A DNA stretch of 64,000 nucleotides from Luteipulveratus halotolerans. GTDB taxonomy: Bacteria; Actinomycetota; Actinomycetes; Actinomycetales; Dermatophilaceae. The notes beneath the pieces are model-generated. The model made no database searches. It worked only from the letters and a program-made list of their open reading frames with translations, and was not told where the DNA came from. Of the stretch, positions 33,068 to 41,324 are shown piece after piece. Location: the NCBI RefSeq assembly GCF_001247745.1, contig NZ_LAIR01000002.1:4030001-4094000 (forward strand), read 5' to 3'. The translations under genes and the position numbers were made by a program. Numbering within the stretch: the stretch's first letter is position 1; every line of letters starts with the position of its first letter.

Positions 33068-35352
33068 CAGGCAGCTCCTTCCGGTGTGCGGACGGGCGTG
33101 GTCGACGCCGTGGCGCGAAATCCCCTGAGCCGCAGGCTGTTCGAGACCACGAACACCGACGACAACGCCATCGCCAGCCCGGCGAGCATCGGGTTGAGCA
33201 GACCGGCAGCGGCGAGCGGCAGCGCGGCGACGTTGTAGGCGAACGCCCAGAACAGGTTGCCCTTGATCGTCCGGAGCGTACGCCGGGCGAGCCGGATCGC
33301 GTCGACGGCCACCCGCAGGTCGCCGCGGACGAGCGTCAGGTCGCTGGCCTCGATGGCGACGTCGGTGCCCGTGCCCATCGCGAGCCCGAGGTCGGCCTGC
33401 GCCAGGGCAGCAGCGTCGTTGACACCGTCACCGACCATCGCGACCGAACGTCCTTCGCCCTGAAGCCTTTTCACCACATCGACCTTGTCGGCCGGCAGCA
33501 CGTCGGCGATGACCTCGTCGATGCCGACCTCGGCGGCGACGTTCCTGGCCACGGTCTCGTTGTCGCCCGTGAGCAGCACCGGCCGGAGGCCGAGGTCCTT
33601 CAACCCTGCCACCGCGGCGGCCGAGGTCGACTTCACCTGATCGGCCACGGAGATCACGCCCCGGGCCGACCCGTCCCAGGCCACGGCGACCGCGGTCGCT
33701 CCGGTCGACTGCGCCTCCTCCAACGCGGAGGCGAGCGCGGGCGGCAGCGTCACCGACCACTGCGCGAGCAGCGCCGGGCGTCCGACGACGACGGCGTGAC
33801 CGTCGACCACACCGTGCGCGCCGAGACCCTCGTCGGCGGCGAACGACTCGACCGGAGGCAGATCGCCGTCGGCGGCTGCTCCTGCCGCGATGGCTCGTGC
33901 GATGGGGTGCTCGGAAGCCGACTCGACCGCACCGGCCAGGCGCAGCACCTCCGCGCGGGACGAGCCGTCGACGGCGGTCACCGATGCGAGCGTCATCTCG
34001 CCGGTCGTCACGGTGCCGGTCTTGTCGAGCACGACCGTGTCGACGGCGCGCGTCGACTCCAGCGCCTCGGGGCCCTTGATGAGGATGCCGAGCTGCGCGC
34101 CGCGACCGGTGCCGACCATCAGAGCGGTCGGCGTCGCGAGGCCGAGCGCACAGGGGCAGGCCACGATGAGCACGGCGACCGCCGCGGTGAACGCCGCCGT
34201 CGGACCTTCGCCGGCACCGAGCCAGAACCCGAGCGTGCCCACCGCCAGAGCGATCACGACGGGCACGAAGAACCCGGAGATCCGGTCGGCCAGCCGCTGC
34301 ACCTGAGCCTTGCCGTTCTGGGCGTCCTCGACGAGCCGGGCCATCTGCGACAGCTGCGTGTCAGCGCCGACCCGGGTGGCGCGTACGACGAGGCGGCCGC
34401 CCGCGTTGACGGTCGCGCCGACGACAGCGTCGTCCACACCGACCTCGACGGGCACGGACTCACCGGTCAGCATCGACGCGTCGACTGCTGAGTTACCTTC
34501 GACGACAACACCATCTGTGGCGATCTTCTCGCCCGGCCGGACGACGAACTGGTCGCCGACGACCAGGTCGGCGACCGGCGTACGGACCTCGCGGCCGTCG
34601 CGCAGCACCGACACCTCCTTGGCGCCGAGCTCCATCAACGAGCGCAGCGCGGCGCCGGAGGCCCGCTTCGAACGCGCCTCGAACCAACGCCCCGCCAGCA
34701 AGAACGTCGTGACGCCCGCGGCGGCCTCGAGGTAGATGTTGCCCGCGCCGTCGGTGCGCTCGATCGAGATGCGGAACGGGTGCGTCATGCCCGGTTCGCC
34801 CGCGGTGCCGAGGAACAGCGCGTACAGCGACCAGCCGAACGCCGCGAGCGTGCCCACCGACACGAGGGTGTCCATGGTGGTCGCACCGTGGCGCAGGTTG
34901 GTCCAGGCGGCCTTGTGGAACGGCCACGCGCCCCACACGACGACCGGCGCAGCTAGCGTCAGCGACGCCCACTGCCAGTAGTCGAACTGCCACGCCGGCA
35001 CCATCGCGAGCACGATGACGGGGACGGACAGGATCGCCGAGACGATCAGCCGCTCGCGCAGCGAACGCTCGTGCTCGTACGCCGGGTCGCGGGCCTCGTC
35101 GGCCGCACCCGCCTCAGCAGGGGGCTGGGGGAGTGCGGCGCTGTAGCCCGCGGCCTCGACGGTCGAGAGCAGGTCATCGGTCGAGATCGACTGGGGATAC
35201 TCGACTTTCGCCTTCTCGGTCGCGTAGTTGACCGTGGCCGTGACGCCGTCGAGCTTGTTGAGCTTGCGCTCGATCCGGTTGGCGCACGACGCGCACGTCA
35301 TGCCGGTGATCGCGAGCTCGACGCTGTCGGTGGTGTGCTGGTCAGTGGGCAT
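33067..35352 (-). CDS. copA: Copper-translocating P1B-type ATPase
   Basis: A 761-aa P-type ATPase that exports Cu(I) across the membrane. One N-terminal metal domain has GMTCASCANR; the membrane metal site is CPCALGLATP; DKTGTVTTGE is the phosphorylation motif, TGES the actuator loop, SEHPIA the ATP-binding His-Pro, GDGVND the hinge. The length is normal for CopA. It follows the His-rich protein gene (11-bp overlap) in the csoR-copZ unit, so it is under copper control. Confidence 0.96.
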   Translation of the reverse strand: MPTDQHTTDSVELAITGMTCASCANRIERKLNKLDGVTATVNYATEKAKVEYPQSISTDDLLSTVEAAGYSAALPQPPAEAGAADEARDPAYEHERSLRERLIVSAILSVPVIVLAMVPAWQFDYWQWASLTLAAPVVVWGAWPFHKAAWTNLRHGATTMDTLVSVGTLAAFGWSLYALFLGTAGEPGMTHPFRISIERTDGAGNIYLEAAAGVTTFLLAGRWFEARSKRASGAALRSLMELGAKEVSVLRDGREVRTPVADLVVGDQFVVRPGEKIATDGVVVEGNSAVDASMLTGESVPVEVGVDDAVVGATVNAGGRLVVRATRVGADTQLSQMARLVEDAQNGKAQVQRLADRISGFFVPVVIALAVGTLGFWLGAGEGPTAAFTAAVAVLIVACPCALGLATPTALMVGTGRGAQLGILIKGPEALESTRAVDTVVLDKTGTVTTGEMTLASVTAVDGSSRAEVLRLAGAVESASEHPIARAIAAGAAADGDLPPVESFAADEGLGAHGVVDGHAVVVGRPALLAQWSVTLPPALASALEEAQSTGATAVAVAWDGSARGVISVADQVKSTSAAAVAGLKDLGLRPVLLTGDNETVARNVAAEVGIDEVIADVLPADKVDVVKRLQGEGRSVAMVGDGVNDAAALAQADLGLAMGTGTDVAIEASDLTLVRGDLRVAVDAIRLARRTLRTIKGNLFWAFAYNVAALPLAAAGLLNPMLAGLAMALSSVFVVSNSLRLRGFRATASTTPVRTPEGAA

Positions 35353-36340
35353 GGGGTGTGTCCTCGTGGTTGGTCGAAGACGGCGAACCCGCAGGAGTGC
35401 CAGTGGATCCGACGCGTACGACGAGCTCGGCGGTGCGGACGACGTTGCCGTGCTTGAAGTCGAGGTAGAGGCGGTAGTCGCCTGCGCTCGGCGCGGTCGC
35501 CTCGAACGTCACCGTCGGACCGGGCTTCGTACGCCCGTCGCCGGGGGTGCCGGACGGGTGGACGTGCAGGTACGCGAGGTCACCGCTGCGCAGCGCGACC
35601 AGGTGGCCGTACGCGCCGAGGTAGGGCTGCAGGTCGTTGACCGGCTTGCCTGCCTTGGAGACGGACAGCGTCAGGGGCGCGGAGCGACCGGCCGCGAGCG
35701 AACCCGTGAGCTGCACGGTGTAGCCGTCGACCGTGCTCGTCGCGCGCGGTCCGGGGTCGGCGGCGGGCTGGTAGGCACCGGCCACGTCGAGGTCCTCGCC
35801 GAGCGTGAGCGCAGGCCCGCCGGTCGGCGTGAAGTCGGCGAACACCCGCCACTGACCGGCGCTCAGGTCGAGCGGGACGGTCCACCGGCCCTGGGCGTCC
35901 ATCGTCGGGTGGACGTGCTGGAAGCCGGTGAGGTCGCGGCGCACGGCGATCAGGTGCAGGCGCTTCTCGTGCTCGACGTCGAACCGGGTGACCGGCTTGC
36001 CGTCGGGCCCGGTGATGCTGAACCCGACCGTCTGCGTGCCGGCCGGCGACGTACGCCGGTCGAGACTCAGGCGGTAGCCGGCCTGGGCGACCTGCAGCCC
36101 ACCGGGGACGTCAGCCGCCGGAGCAGCCGGAGCCGCGCTCGTCGTACCGCCGCCGTGCCCGGCGTGGCCGGACGCGTCGGTCGCGCTCATCGAGGGTGAG
36201 CCCCCGTGGCCGTGTGCGGCCGGTGGCGAGTCGGTGTCGAGCGGCCCGATCGCCTTGCCGCCGAGCAGCGCGACCCCGAACACCGCGGCCAGGCCGACGG
36301 CGAACCCGCCGACCTTGGCGGCGGTGCGGTCGCCACTCAT
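35342..36340 (-). CDS. Exported His-rich copper-operon protein
   Basis: A 332-aa protein anchored or exported by one N-terminal hydrophobic segment (VGGFAVGLAAVFGVALLGG). It is followed by a His/Gly/Ser-rich linker (HGHGGSP, GHAGHGGG). The rest is beta-rich with two repeats of a HxH signature: LHLIAVRRDLTGFQHVHP and LVALRSGDLAYLHVHPSG. The C-terminus ends in THEDTPHAH-like histidines. It likely binds copper outside the membrane, handing it to or from CopA; this is inferred from composition and from its place between copZ and copA, with short overlaps on both sides. Confidence 0.75.
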   Translation of the reverse strand: MSGDRTAAKVGGFAVGLAAVFGVALLGGKAIGPLDTDSPPAAHGHGGSPSMSATDASGHAGHGGGTTSAAPAAPAADVPGGLQVAQAGYRLSLDRRTSPAGTQTVGFSITGPDGKPVTRFDVEHEKRLHLIAVRRDLTGFQHVHPTMDAQGRWTVPLDLSAGQWRVFADFTPTGGPALTLGEDLDVAGAYQPAADPGPRATSTVDGYTVQLTGSLAAGRSAPLTLSVSKAGKPVNDLQPYLGAYGHLVALRSGDLAYLHVHPSGTPGDGRTKPGPTVTFEATAPSAGDYRLYLDFKHGNVVRTAELVVRVGSTGTPAGSPSSTNHEDTPHAH

Positions 36341-36540
36341 GCCAGTGCGTAACCGGCCTCGTCGACGGCGGCGCGCACGGCGTCGTCGGCAACGGGCTGG
36401 TCACTGGTGACGGTGAGGGCACCGGAGGCGAGGTCGACCTTGACGTCCGTGACGCCCGCGATCTCCTGGACCTCCTCGGTCACGGAGGCGACGCAGTGGC
36501 CGCAGGTCATGCCGGTGACGGTGTAGGTGGCAGTGCTCAT
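36337..36540 (-). CDS. copZ: Copper chaperone (heavy-metal-associated domain)
   Basis: A 67-aa single HMA domain with the metal site GMTCGHC and the usual ferredoxin-like strand order (YTVTG, VKVDLASGALTV, VDEAGYAL). It carries Cu(I) in the cytosol to CopA. It overlaps the next gene by ATGA and follows csoR by 28 bp. Confidence 0.95.
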   Translation of the reverse strand: MSTATYTVTGMTCGHCVASVTEEVQEIAGVTDVKVDLASGALTVTSDQPVADDAVRAAVDEAGYALA

Positions 36541-36568
36541 GGCGAATCTCCTTGGTGTCGAACGGGTT

Positions 36569-36892
36569 TCAGGACTTCACGAGACGCGCGATCGCGTCGG
36601 TGGCCTCTTTGATCTTGACCGCGGCCTCGGCGTCACCCTGGCGGGCGGCGTCGACGACGCAGTGGTTCATGTGCTCCTCGAGCAGGCCGAGCGAGACGGA
36701 CTGCAGCGCCTTCGTCATGGCCGACACCTGCGTGAGGATGTCGATGCAGTACTTCTCCTCCTCGACCATCCGCTGCAGGCCGCGGGCCTGGCCCTCGATG
36801 CGGCGCAGACGCTTGAGGTAGTCGTCCTTGCGGTGGATGTAGCCGTGGTGGTGGTGCTCCGCGGAGGCGGTGGCCTCGACGGCGTCGCTCAT
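36569..36892 (-). CDS. csoR: Copper-sensing repressor
   Basis: A 107-aa CsoR/RcnR-fold repressor. The Cu(I) ligands of CsoR are all present: Cys in EEKYCIDILTQ, and His and Cys in EEHMNHCVVDA. HRKDDYLKRLRRIEGQARGL is the DNA-contacting helix. An N-terminal HHHH may add metal affinity. It is the first gene of the copper unit and sits just behind a CsoR-type operator, so it most likely represses the whole operon until copper binds. Confidence 0.96.
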   Translation of the reverse strand: MSDAVEATASAEHHHHGYIHRKDDYLKRLRRIEGQARGLQRMVEEEKYCIDILTQVSAMTKALQSVSLGLLEEHMNHCVVDAARQGDAEAAVKIKEATDAIARLVKS

Positions 36893-36925
36893 GAGTGCTC
36901 CTCGCTCGGTTGCTCAAGGAACAGC

Positions 36926-36942
36926 ATACCCCCCTAGGGTAT
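36926..36942. promoter_or_regulatory. CsoR operator
   Basis: ATACCCCCCTAGGGTAT: a near-perfect dyad of the known CsoR type (TACCC-CCTA-GGGTA), 34 bp before the csoR start. It would mask the promoter of the copper operon. Confidence 0.85.
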
Positions 36943-36955
36943 TTCCGCAAGGGGG

Positions 36956-37582
36956 TCAGCCGATGCGCACCTCGCCCGCGACCTGGGCGGCGACCGCGCC
37001 GACGGTCGTCGTCGCCTCGTCTGCCCAGTCGGTCAGCACGAGGCCGTACGGCGACCGCCACCCGCCCGGCGACAACGGGTGGTCGTACGGATCGCCCAGC
37101 AGCGTGTCGAGGTCGCCGACGCCGGCCTTGACCAGCGCCTCCGCGCGCGTCCAGCCGTGCCAGGTCCGTACGCCGGAGCGCGAGACGGCCGGCGGGGCTC
37201 CCGGGCCGACGCGCTCGACGTCGACGCCGACGTCGCCTGGCCCGACGGCGGCCGCGACCACCCCGCCGGCGTGCGCCCACGAGACCCCGAGACCGTCGTA
37301 CGCCGGCAGCCGGGGACGTCCGTGCTCACCGCCGCAGCGGTCGCACACCTGCGTGACCTGCACTGATCTCAGGGCGAGTGCGGTCGCGGTCTCGCCGGTG
37401 GCCTCGAGCAGGACGAGCCGAGCGAGGACCCGTGCGGCGACGAAGTCGGTGTGATCCCGCCTGCGCCACAGGCGGTCGTGCCGGTCGAGCTCCGGCGGGG
37501 TCAGCAGGTCGCGGGGCGCGATCACGCCGTCGACGAGGCCGAGGACGGCACTGGTCGGCATGGATCGGGCGAGGACACGCAT
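36956..37582 (-). CDS. 4'-phosphopantetheinyl transferase superfamily protein
   Basis: A 208-aa Sfp-type enzyme that would transfer phosphopantetheine from CoA to a carrier protein. Motifs: GVDVERVGPG (metal Asp/Glu) and WTRAEALVKAGVG (WxxxEAxxK). LGVSWAHAGGVV is the CoA-side strand. The CRCG-like VCDRCGGEHGRP and the shorter length fit actinobacterial members. No PKS/NRPS genes are near. ATG 37582 begins the family-like sequence. Confidence 0.85.
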   Translation of the reverse strand: MRVLARSMPTSAVLGLVDGVIAPRDLLTPPELDRHDRLWRRRDHTDFVAARVLARLVLLEATGETATALALRSVQVTQVCDRCGGEHGRPRLPAYDGLGVSWAHAGGVVAAAVGPGDVGVDVERVGPGAPPAVSRSGVRTWHGWTRAEALVKAGVGDLDTLLGDPYDHPLSPGGWRSPYGLVLTDWADEATTTVGAVAAQVAGEVRIG

Positions 37583-37738
37583 CGCCGAAGACTCTAGAAC
37601 GCGATGCGGCTCAGTCGACCGCTCGCAGCGCAGGCGGCTCGATTCCTTCCGCTGGTTGAGCCGGCCCGAGGCGGGTCTCGATACCGCTCGTTCCTCGGCT
37701 ACTCGACCGACGTGCCGGTCGGGGAGGGTTCGGTGAGG

Positions 37739-37806
37739 AGTGTGCACTGGTTCGTGTGGTGAACCACTCGCATCGGTGGCTCACCTGACGAACCAGTGCA
37801 CACTGC
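37739..37806. repeat. Palindromic repeat GTGCACTGGTTCG, copy B
   Basis: Arms GTGCACTGGTTCG (from 37742) and CGAACCAGTGCAC (to 37802), with inner GTGGTGAACCAC and GTGGCTCACC. Its reverse complement matches copy A at 31573 in order and spacing. Confidence 0.75.
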
Positions 37807-37838
37807 GCGACCAGATCCCTCCTGCTCCAGCAGGCCCC

Positions 37839-37939
37839 CCCGCTGGTTGAGCCGGACGGAGCGCTAGCCGTTCCCGCTGGTTGAGCCGGACGGAGCGCTA
37901 GCCGTTCCCGCTGGTTGAGCCGGACGGAGCGCTAGCGGA
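37839..37939. repeat. 34-bp tandem repeat, three copies
   Basis: The unit starts CCCGCTGGTTGAGCCGG and ends in GCGCTAGCCGTT; copies lie at 37839, 37873 and 37907 (the last diverges at its end). GGTTGAGCCGG is the reverse complement of the core of the array at 29812. Confidence 0.85.
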
Positions 37940-38179
37940 GTCCGTGTCGAAACCCGGTGCCTCGTGGGGAGACTCATCCGTTCGCAGTCGCCGTGGTTTC
38001 GACTCGGCCTCGCCCTTGGGGGCTCGACCGGCTCAACCGGCGGGGGGCGGCACTCCATGCGCTGCCGGGCAGACAGGCCTGGTCGTGTTCATGGTCGCCA
38101 CCCTTGACCTCCGCGGTCGCGACGTGGATGACCTCCGAGGTCATGGGCACGGTCGCGAGGCGTGAGTAGTTTCGAGGAC

Positions 38180-38932
38180 ATGACCCAGACCTGCGGCGCG
38201 ATGCTGCGATCGTGGCGTGAGCGGCGTCGGCTGTCCCAGCTCGACCTCGCCAACCGCGCTGACGTCTCCGCCCGCCACCTCAGCTATCTCGAGAACGGAC
38301 GCTCCCGGCCGAGCAGCGCGATGATCCTGCGCCTGTGCGAGCACCTCGACATCCCCCTGCGTGAGCAGAACAAGGTGCTCCTGGCCGGCGGGTACGCTCC
38401 CGCTCACGCTGAGCACGCCCTCACGGATCCGCCTCTGCGACAAGCGAATCAGGCGATCGAGCAGATCTTGGCCGCGCACCAGCCGTGGCCCGCACTGGTG
38501 GTCGACCGTGGATGGGACCTCGTCAGCGCCAACGACGCGATCTACCGGCTCGTCGAGGGTGTCGACCCGGCCCTGCTCGAACCACCCGTCAACGTCATCC
38601 GGCTCGCCCTCGACCCGCGTGGTCTCGCGGCCCGCACGGTCAATCTCGACGAGTGGCGCGCGCACCTGCTCGCTCGCATCGCGCGTGAGTACGACCAGTG
38701 CGGCGACGAGCGTCTTGCCTTGCTGCTCAAGGAGTTCGGGCCCGTGCCGAGCGATGCGGCCCGCAACGCCGAGCTCGTCATCTCGTTGCAGCTGCGGGCC
38801 GGCGACGACGTGCTGTCGTTCATCTCGGCGACCACGGTGTTCGGTACGCCCCACGAGGTGACCCTGTCCGAGCTGGCGATCGAGACGTTCTACCCGGCCG
38901 ACGACGAGACACGTCGTCTCGTCGCCGGCTGA
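38180..38932 (+). CDS. XRE family regulator with MmyB-like ligand domain
   Basis: A 250-aa protein. The N-terminal HTH reads SWRERRRLSQLDLANRADVS then ARHLSYLENGRSRPSSAMIL. The C-terminal 170 residues match the MmyB-type ligand-binding domain (ALVVDRGWDLVSANDAIYRL, NVIRLALDPRGL, DDVLSFISATTVFGTP). Such regulators often control a neighbouring oxidoreductase; here none is adjacent. ATG 38180 gives the standard N-terminus; GTG 38162 is in frame. Confidence 0.9.
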   Translation: MTQTCGAMLRSWRERRRLSQLDLANRADVSARHLSYLENGRSRPSSAMILRLCEHLDIPLREQNKVLLAGGYAPAHAEHALTDPPLRQANQAIEQILAAHQPWPALVVDRGWDLVSANDAIYRLVEGVDPALLEPPVNVIRLALDPRGLAARTVNLDEWRAHLLARIAREYDQCGDERLALLLKEFGPVPSDAARNAELVISLQLRAGDDVLSFISATTVFGTPHEVTLSELAIETFYPADDETRRLVAG

Positions 38933-38942
38933 GCTCGCCGGG

Positions 38943-39935
38943 TCAGCGACGGGCGCGGTGCTTGGCGCGTGTCTCGCGCTCGACCTCGCGCAGCTGCTTG
39001 CGGTAGGCGACGATCCGGCGTTCGGCCAGAGTGCCGGTCTCGACGGCGTCGCGCACCGCACACCCGGGCTCGGACTCGTGCGCACAGTCCGCGAACCGGC
39101 ACTGATCTGCGAGCGTCTCGATGTCCGAAAAGCTCTGAGCCACACCGTCATTCGCATCGTGTACGCCGACGCCGCGCAGTCCGGGAGTGTCGATGAGTAC
39201 GCCTCCGCCCGGCAGCGCGACGAGCTCGCGGGCGGTCGTGGTGTGGCGCCCCTTTCCGTCCTGGCGGGTCGCCTGGGTCGCCATGACGTCAGAGCCGGCG
39301 AGCGCGTTGACGAGGGTCGACTTGCCGGCGCCGGACTGACCGACGAGGGCGGCCGTCGTACCGAGCCGTGCCCGTAGGGCGTCCAACCCCTCACCGGTCG
39401 ATGCGCTCACGACGACCACGTCGACGCCGGGCGAGACCTCTTGTGCGCGCGTGAGTGCGAGGCCGGCCTCGTCGGCGTCGACCAGGTCGGCCTTGGTGAG
39501 CGCGACGAGCGGTCGGGCGCCGCTCTGCCACGCGACCGTGACGAAGCGTTCGAGCTGGGCCACCTTCGCCTCGCGTTCGAGCGGGACGGCGATGAGCACG
39601 GTGTCGACGTTGACGGCCATGACCTGACCGGCTGAGCTCTTGCCGGCGGAGCTGCGCATGATGAGCGTGCGACGGGGCAGCACCTCGGTGATGACGTCGG
39701 CGTCGAGGGCCACCCAGTCGCCGGTCGCGGGCTGGTCCTCGACGAATCCGTCGACGCTCGTCCGCGCGTGCGCGTGCACGGTCGTCAGTGCGCCGTCCCG
39801 GTCGACCAGCACCTCGAACCGGCCGCGGTCGACGCGACCGACCCGCCCGGCGGTCAGGCCGCGCGCGGCGTACGAGGCGAAAGCGGCGTCACGTTCGGCG
39901 TCCCAGCCCAGCGTGCGCAGTGCAGTGTCGGTCAC
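38943..39935 (-). CDS. rsgA: Ribosome small subunit-dependent GTPase RsgA
   Basis: A circularly permuted GTPase of 330 aa that helps mature the 30S subunit. An OB-fold N-domain comes first (DWVALDADVITEVLPRR). G motifs follow in permuted order: LTKADLVD (G4), SASTGEG (G5), GQSGAGKSTLVNAL (G1), DTPGLRG (G3). A zinc-binding end has CRFADCAHESEPGCAV. GTG 39935 is the start by homology. Not in an operon with aroA as in some actinobacteria. Confidence 0.93.
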   Translation of the reverse strand: MTDTALRTLGWDAERDAAFASYAARGLTAGRVGRVDRGRFEVLVDRDGALTTVHAHARTSVDGFVEDQPATGDWVALDADVITEVLPRRTLIMRSSAGKSSAGQVMAVNVDTVLIAVPLEREAKVAQLERFVTVAWQSGARPLVALTKADLVDADEAGLALTRAQEVSPGVDVVVVSASTGEGLDALRARLGTTAALVGQSGAGKSTLVNALAGSDVMATQATRQDGKGRHTTTARELVALPGGGVLIDTPGLRGVGVHDANDGVAQSFSDIETLADQCRFADCAHESEPGCAVRDAVETGTLAERRIVAYRKQLREVERETRAKHRARR

Positions 39936-39989
39936 CTGGTGAGCCTCGCAGCGGAGCCCCGAGCCGGCCACCGGATTTACGGTGGACCC

Positions 39990-40355
39990 ATGAACCAGTC
40001 GATCGACATCGCCGACAAGCTCGCACAGTTCTCCGATCACTGGTCGCCCAAGGTGATCGCCCGGCTCAACGACTACGAGATCAAGGCGGTTCGTCTCAAG
40101 GGCGAGTTCGTCTGGCACACGCACGACGACACCGACGAGCTGTTCCTCGTGATCGACGGCACGCTCACCATCCAGCTGCGTGACGGCGACGTGACGCTCG
40201 GTCCTGGCCAGCTGTTCGTCGTCCCTCGCGGCGTCGAGCACTGCCCGATCGCCGACGGTGAGGTCCAGGCATTGCTGATCGAGCCGACGGGTGTCGTCAA
40301 CACCGGCGACGCCGGGGGAGAGCTGACGGCGTCGTACGACGACTCGCTCGCCTGA
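39990..40355 (+). CDS. Cupin domain protein
   Basis: A 121-aa single-domain cupin. Motif 1 is GEFVWHTHDDTDELFLVIDG (His, His, Glu metal ligands) and motif 2 is GPGQLFVVPRGVEHCPIA with the final His. Such small proteins bind a metal and act as isomerases, dioxygenases or sensors; no substrate is indicated. Divergent from rsgA by 54 bp. Confidence 0.9.
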   Translation: MNQSIDIADKLAQFSDHWSPKVIARLNDYEIKAVRLKGEFVWHTHDDTDELFLVIDGTLTIQLRDGDVTLGPGQLFVVPRGVEHCPIADGEVQALLIEPTGVVNTGDAGGELTASYDDSLA

Positions 40356-40460
40356 CCTGTCCGTTCGCCTCACCGAGTCGCCGACTGACGACCCGGGCCG
40401 GCATCGAGGTGAGCAGGGGTGCCGACAGGATGTCGGAGGGGTTTGTCGCGTCCGGCTAAA

Positions 40461-40535
40461 CGGGGGTCTCCGAGATTCGCGCAACGTGGTTGCAGATCCC
40501 CGCAACCACGTTGCGTACTCCTGGGAGGGTCCCTG
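40461..40535. repeat. REP-like hairpin (GCAACGTGGTTGC family)
   Basis: Perfect 13-bp arms GCAACGTGGTTGC (40481-40493) and GCAACCACGTTGC (40502-40514), flanked by GGTCTCCGAGA and GGGAGGGTCC. The same element with the same flanks is at 41225-41295. Confidence 0.8.
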
Positions 40536-40608
40536 TCGCCCCCGATCACCGCTCAGCCCGGAGCGAAGCGCGGTCAACGGGACGTGGGCGCGTGACGCGC
40601 AGGCTCCG

Positions 40609-41130
40609 ATGCCGGGGAGCACGGGCGTGCACGTCGAGCAGGGCTCCTTCGGCGGCTGCACGCTCAAGCCGTCGACCTGCGACGCCCGCATCCCGCAGGA
40701 CTGGGTCAGCAAGCACCTGGGCCAGACCGGCCCGGCCGAGTTCACCGCGGGGGACGGCGGGAGCGACGAGCTGTTCCTGGGGCAGTGGCCTCAGGGGCGG
40801 ACGGCGACCTGGCAGGTGCGAGACGGGATCACGAGCGTGATCGTCTCGCAGCGCCTGCAGATCAACGAGGAGCCGATGTCCTACGGGCCCAAGCGGACCG
40901 TCGTACTCGGCACGGGCGTCACAGCCCTTGTGTTCCAGGGCAACGGGCTGGGCATTCCGAAGGACGAGTGGTGGCTCGTCAAGGAAGGCCGCGGCCATGG
41001 AGCCGTCAGCGTGTTCCTCTCCTACGACACGAGCAAGCGGACGTGGACCGATGCCGATGTGAAGGCGCTGATCAACCAGCTGCTCGACACGCCGCCCCGC
41101 CCGGCGGCGCTCACACCAGCCCTGAGGTGA
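40609..41130 (+). CDS. Hypothetical protein, possibly 5'-truncated
   Basis: Not recognised. From ATG 40609 it has 173 residues; the open frame goes on upstream into the REP hairpin without a good start or ribosome site, so the true N-terminus (perhaps a signal peptide) may have been lost. The body looks real: CTLKPSTCDARIPQDWVS with two Cys, WQVRDGITSVIVSQRLQ, and ALVFQGNGLGIPKDEWWLV. It lies exactly between REP clusters at 40461-40535 and 41147-41276. Confidence 0.5.
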   Translation: MPGSTGVHVEQGSFGGCTLKPSTCDARIPQDWVSKHLGQTGPAEFTAGDGGSDELFLGQWPQGRTATWQVRDGITSVIVSQRLQINEEPMSYGPKRTVVLGTGVTALVFQGNGLGIPKDEWWLVKEGRGHGAVSVFLSYDTSKRTWTDADVKALINQLLDTPPRPAALTPALR

Positions 41131-41146
41131 GCAAGGGGTCCTGAAA

Positions 41147-41276
41147 GAACGTCAATGTCGTTGCGGTCAATGCGCAACGACATTGACGTTCTCTCGGAGA
41201 GTGTCTGTCGTCTCGGGCTGCACGAGGTCTTGGAGATACGCGCAACGTGGTTGCGGATTCCTGCAACCACGTTGCG
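41147..41276. repeat. Two adjacent REP-like hairpins
   Basis: The first has perfect 18-bp arms GAACGTCAATGTCGTTGC (41147-41164) and GCAACGACATTGACGTTC (41174-41191). The second has perfect arms CGCAACGTGGTTGC (41241-41254) and GCAACCACGTTGCG (41263-41276). They mirror the pair at 9591-9735. Confidence 0.82.
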
Positions 41277-41324
41277 CATTTCTCGGGGGGTCTGCTCTTG
41301 CCGACGACTCCTGCCGACGACCGC

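Larger units (their letters stand above)
37650..38060. repeat. Repeat-packed gene-free region
   Basis: Between 37583 and 38161 no gene is seen. It holds CTGGTTGAGCCGG and CTCGATACCGCTCG blocks at 37650-37710, the second copy of the GTGCACTGGTTCG palindrome (37739-37806), a 34-bp tandem array (37839-37939), and GTGTCGAAACC / GGTTTCGACTCGG inverted blocks to about 38040. Confidence 0.75.

Noticed and set aside
36956..37582. Phosphopantetheinyl transferase as a sign of a PKS/NRPS cluster
   Set aside because: No carrier-protein, condensation or ketosynthase gene is in the window; the gene stands alone.
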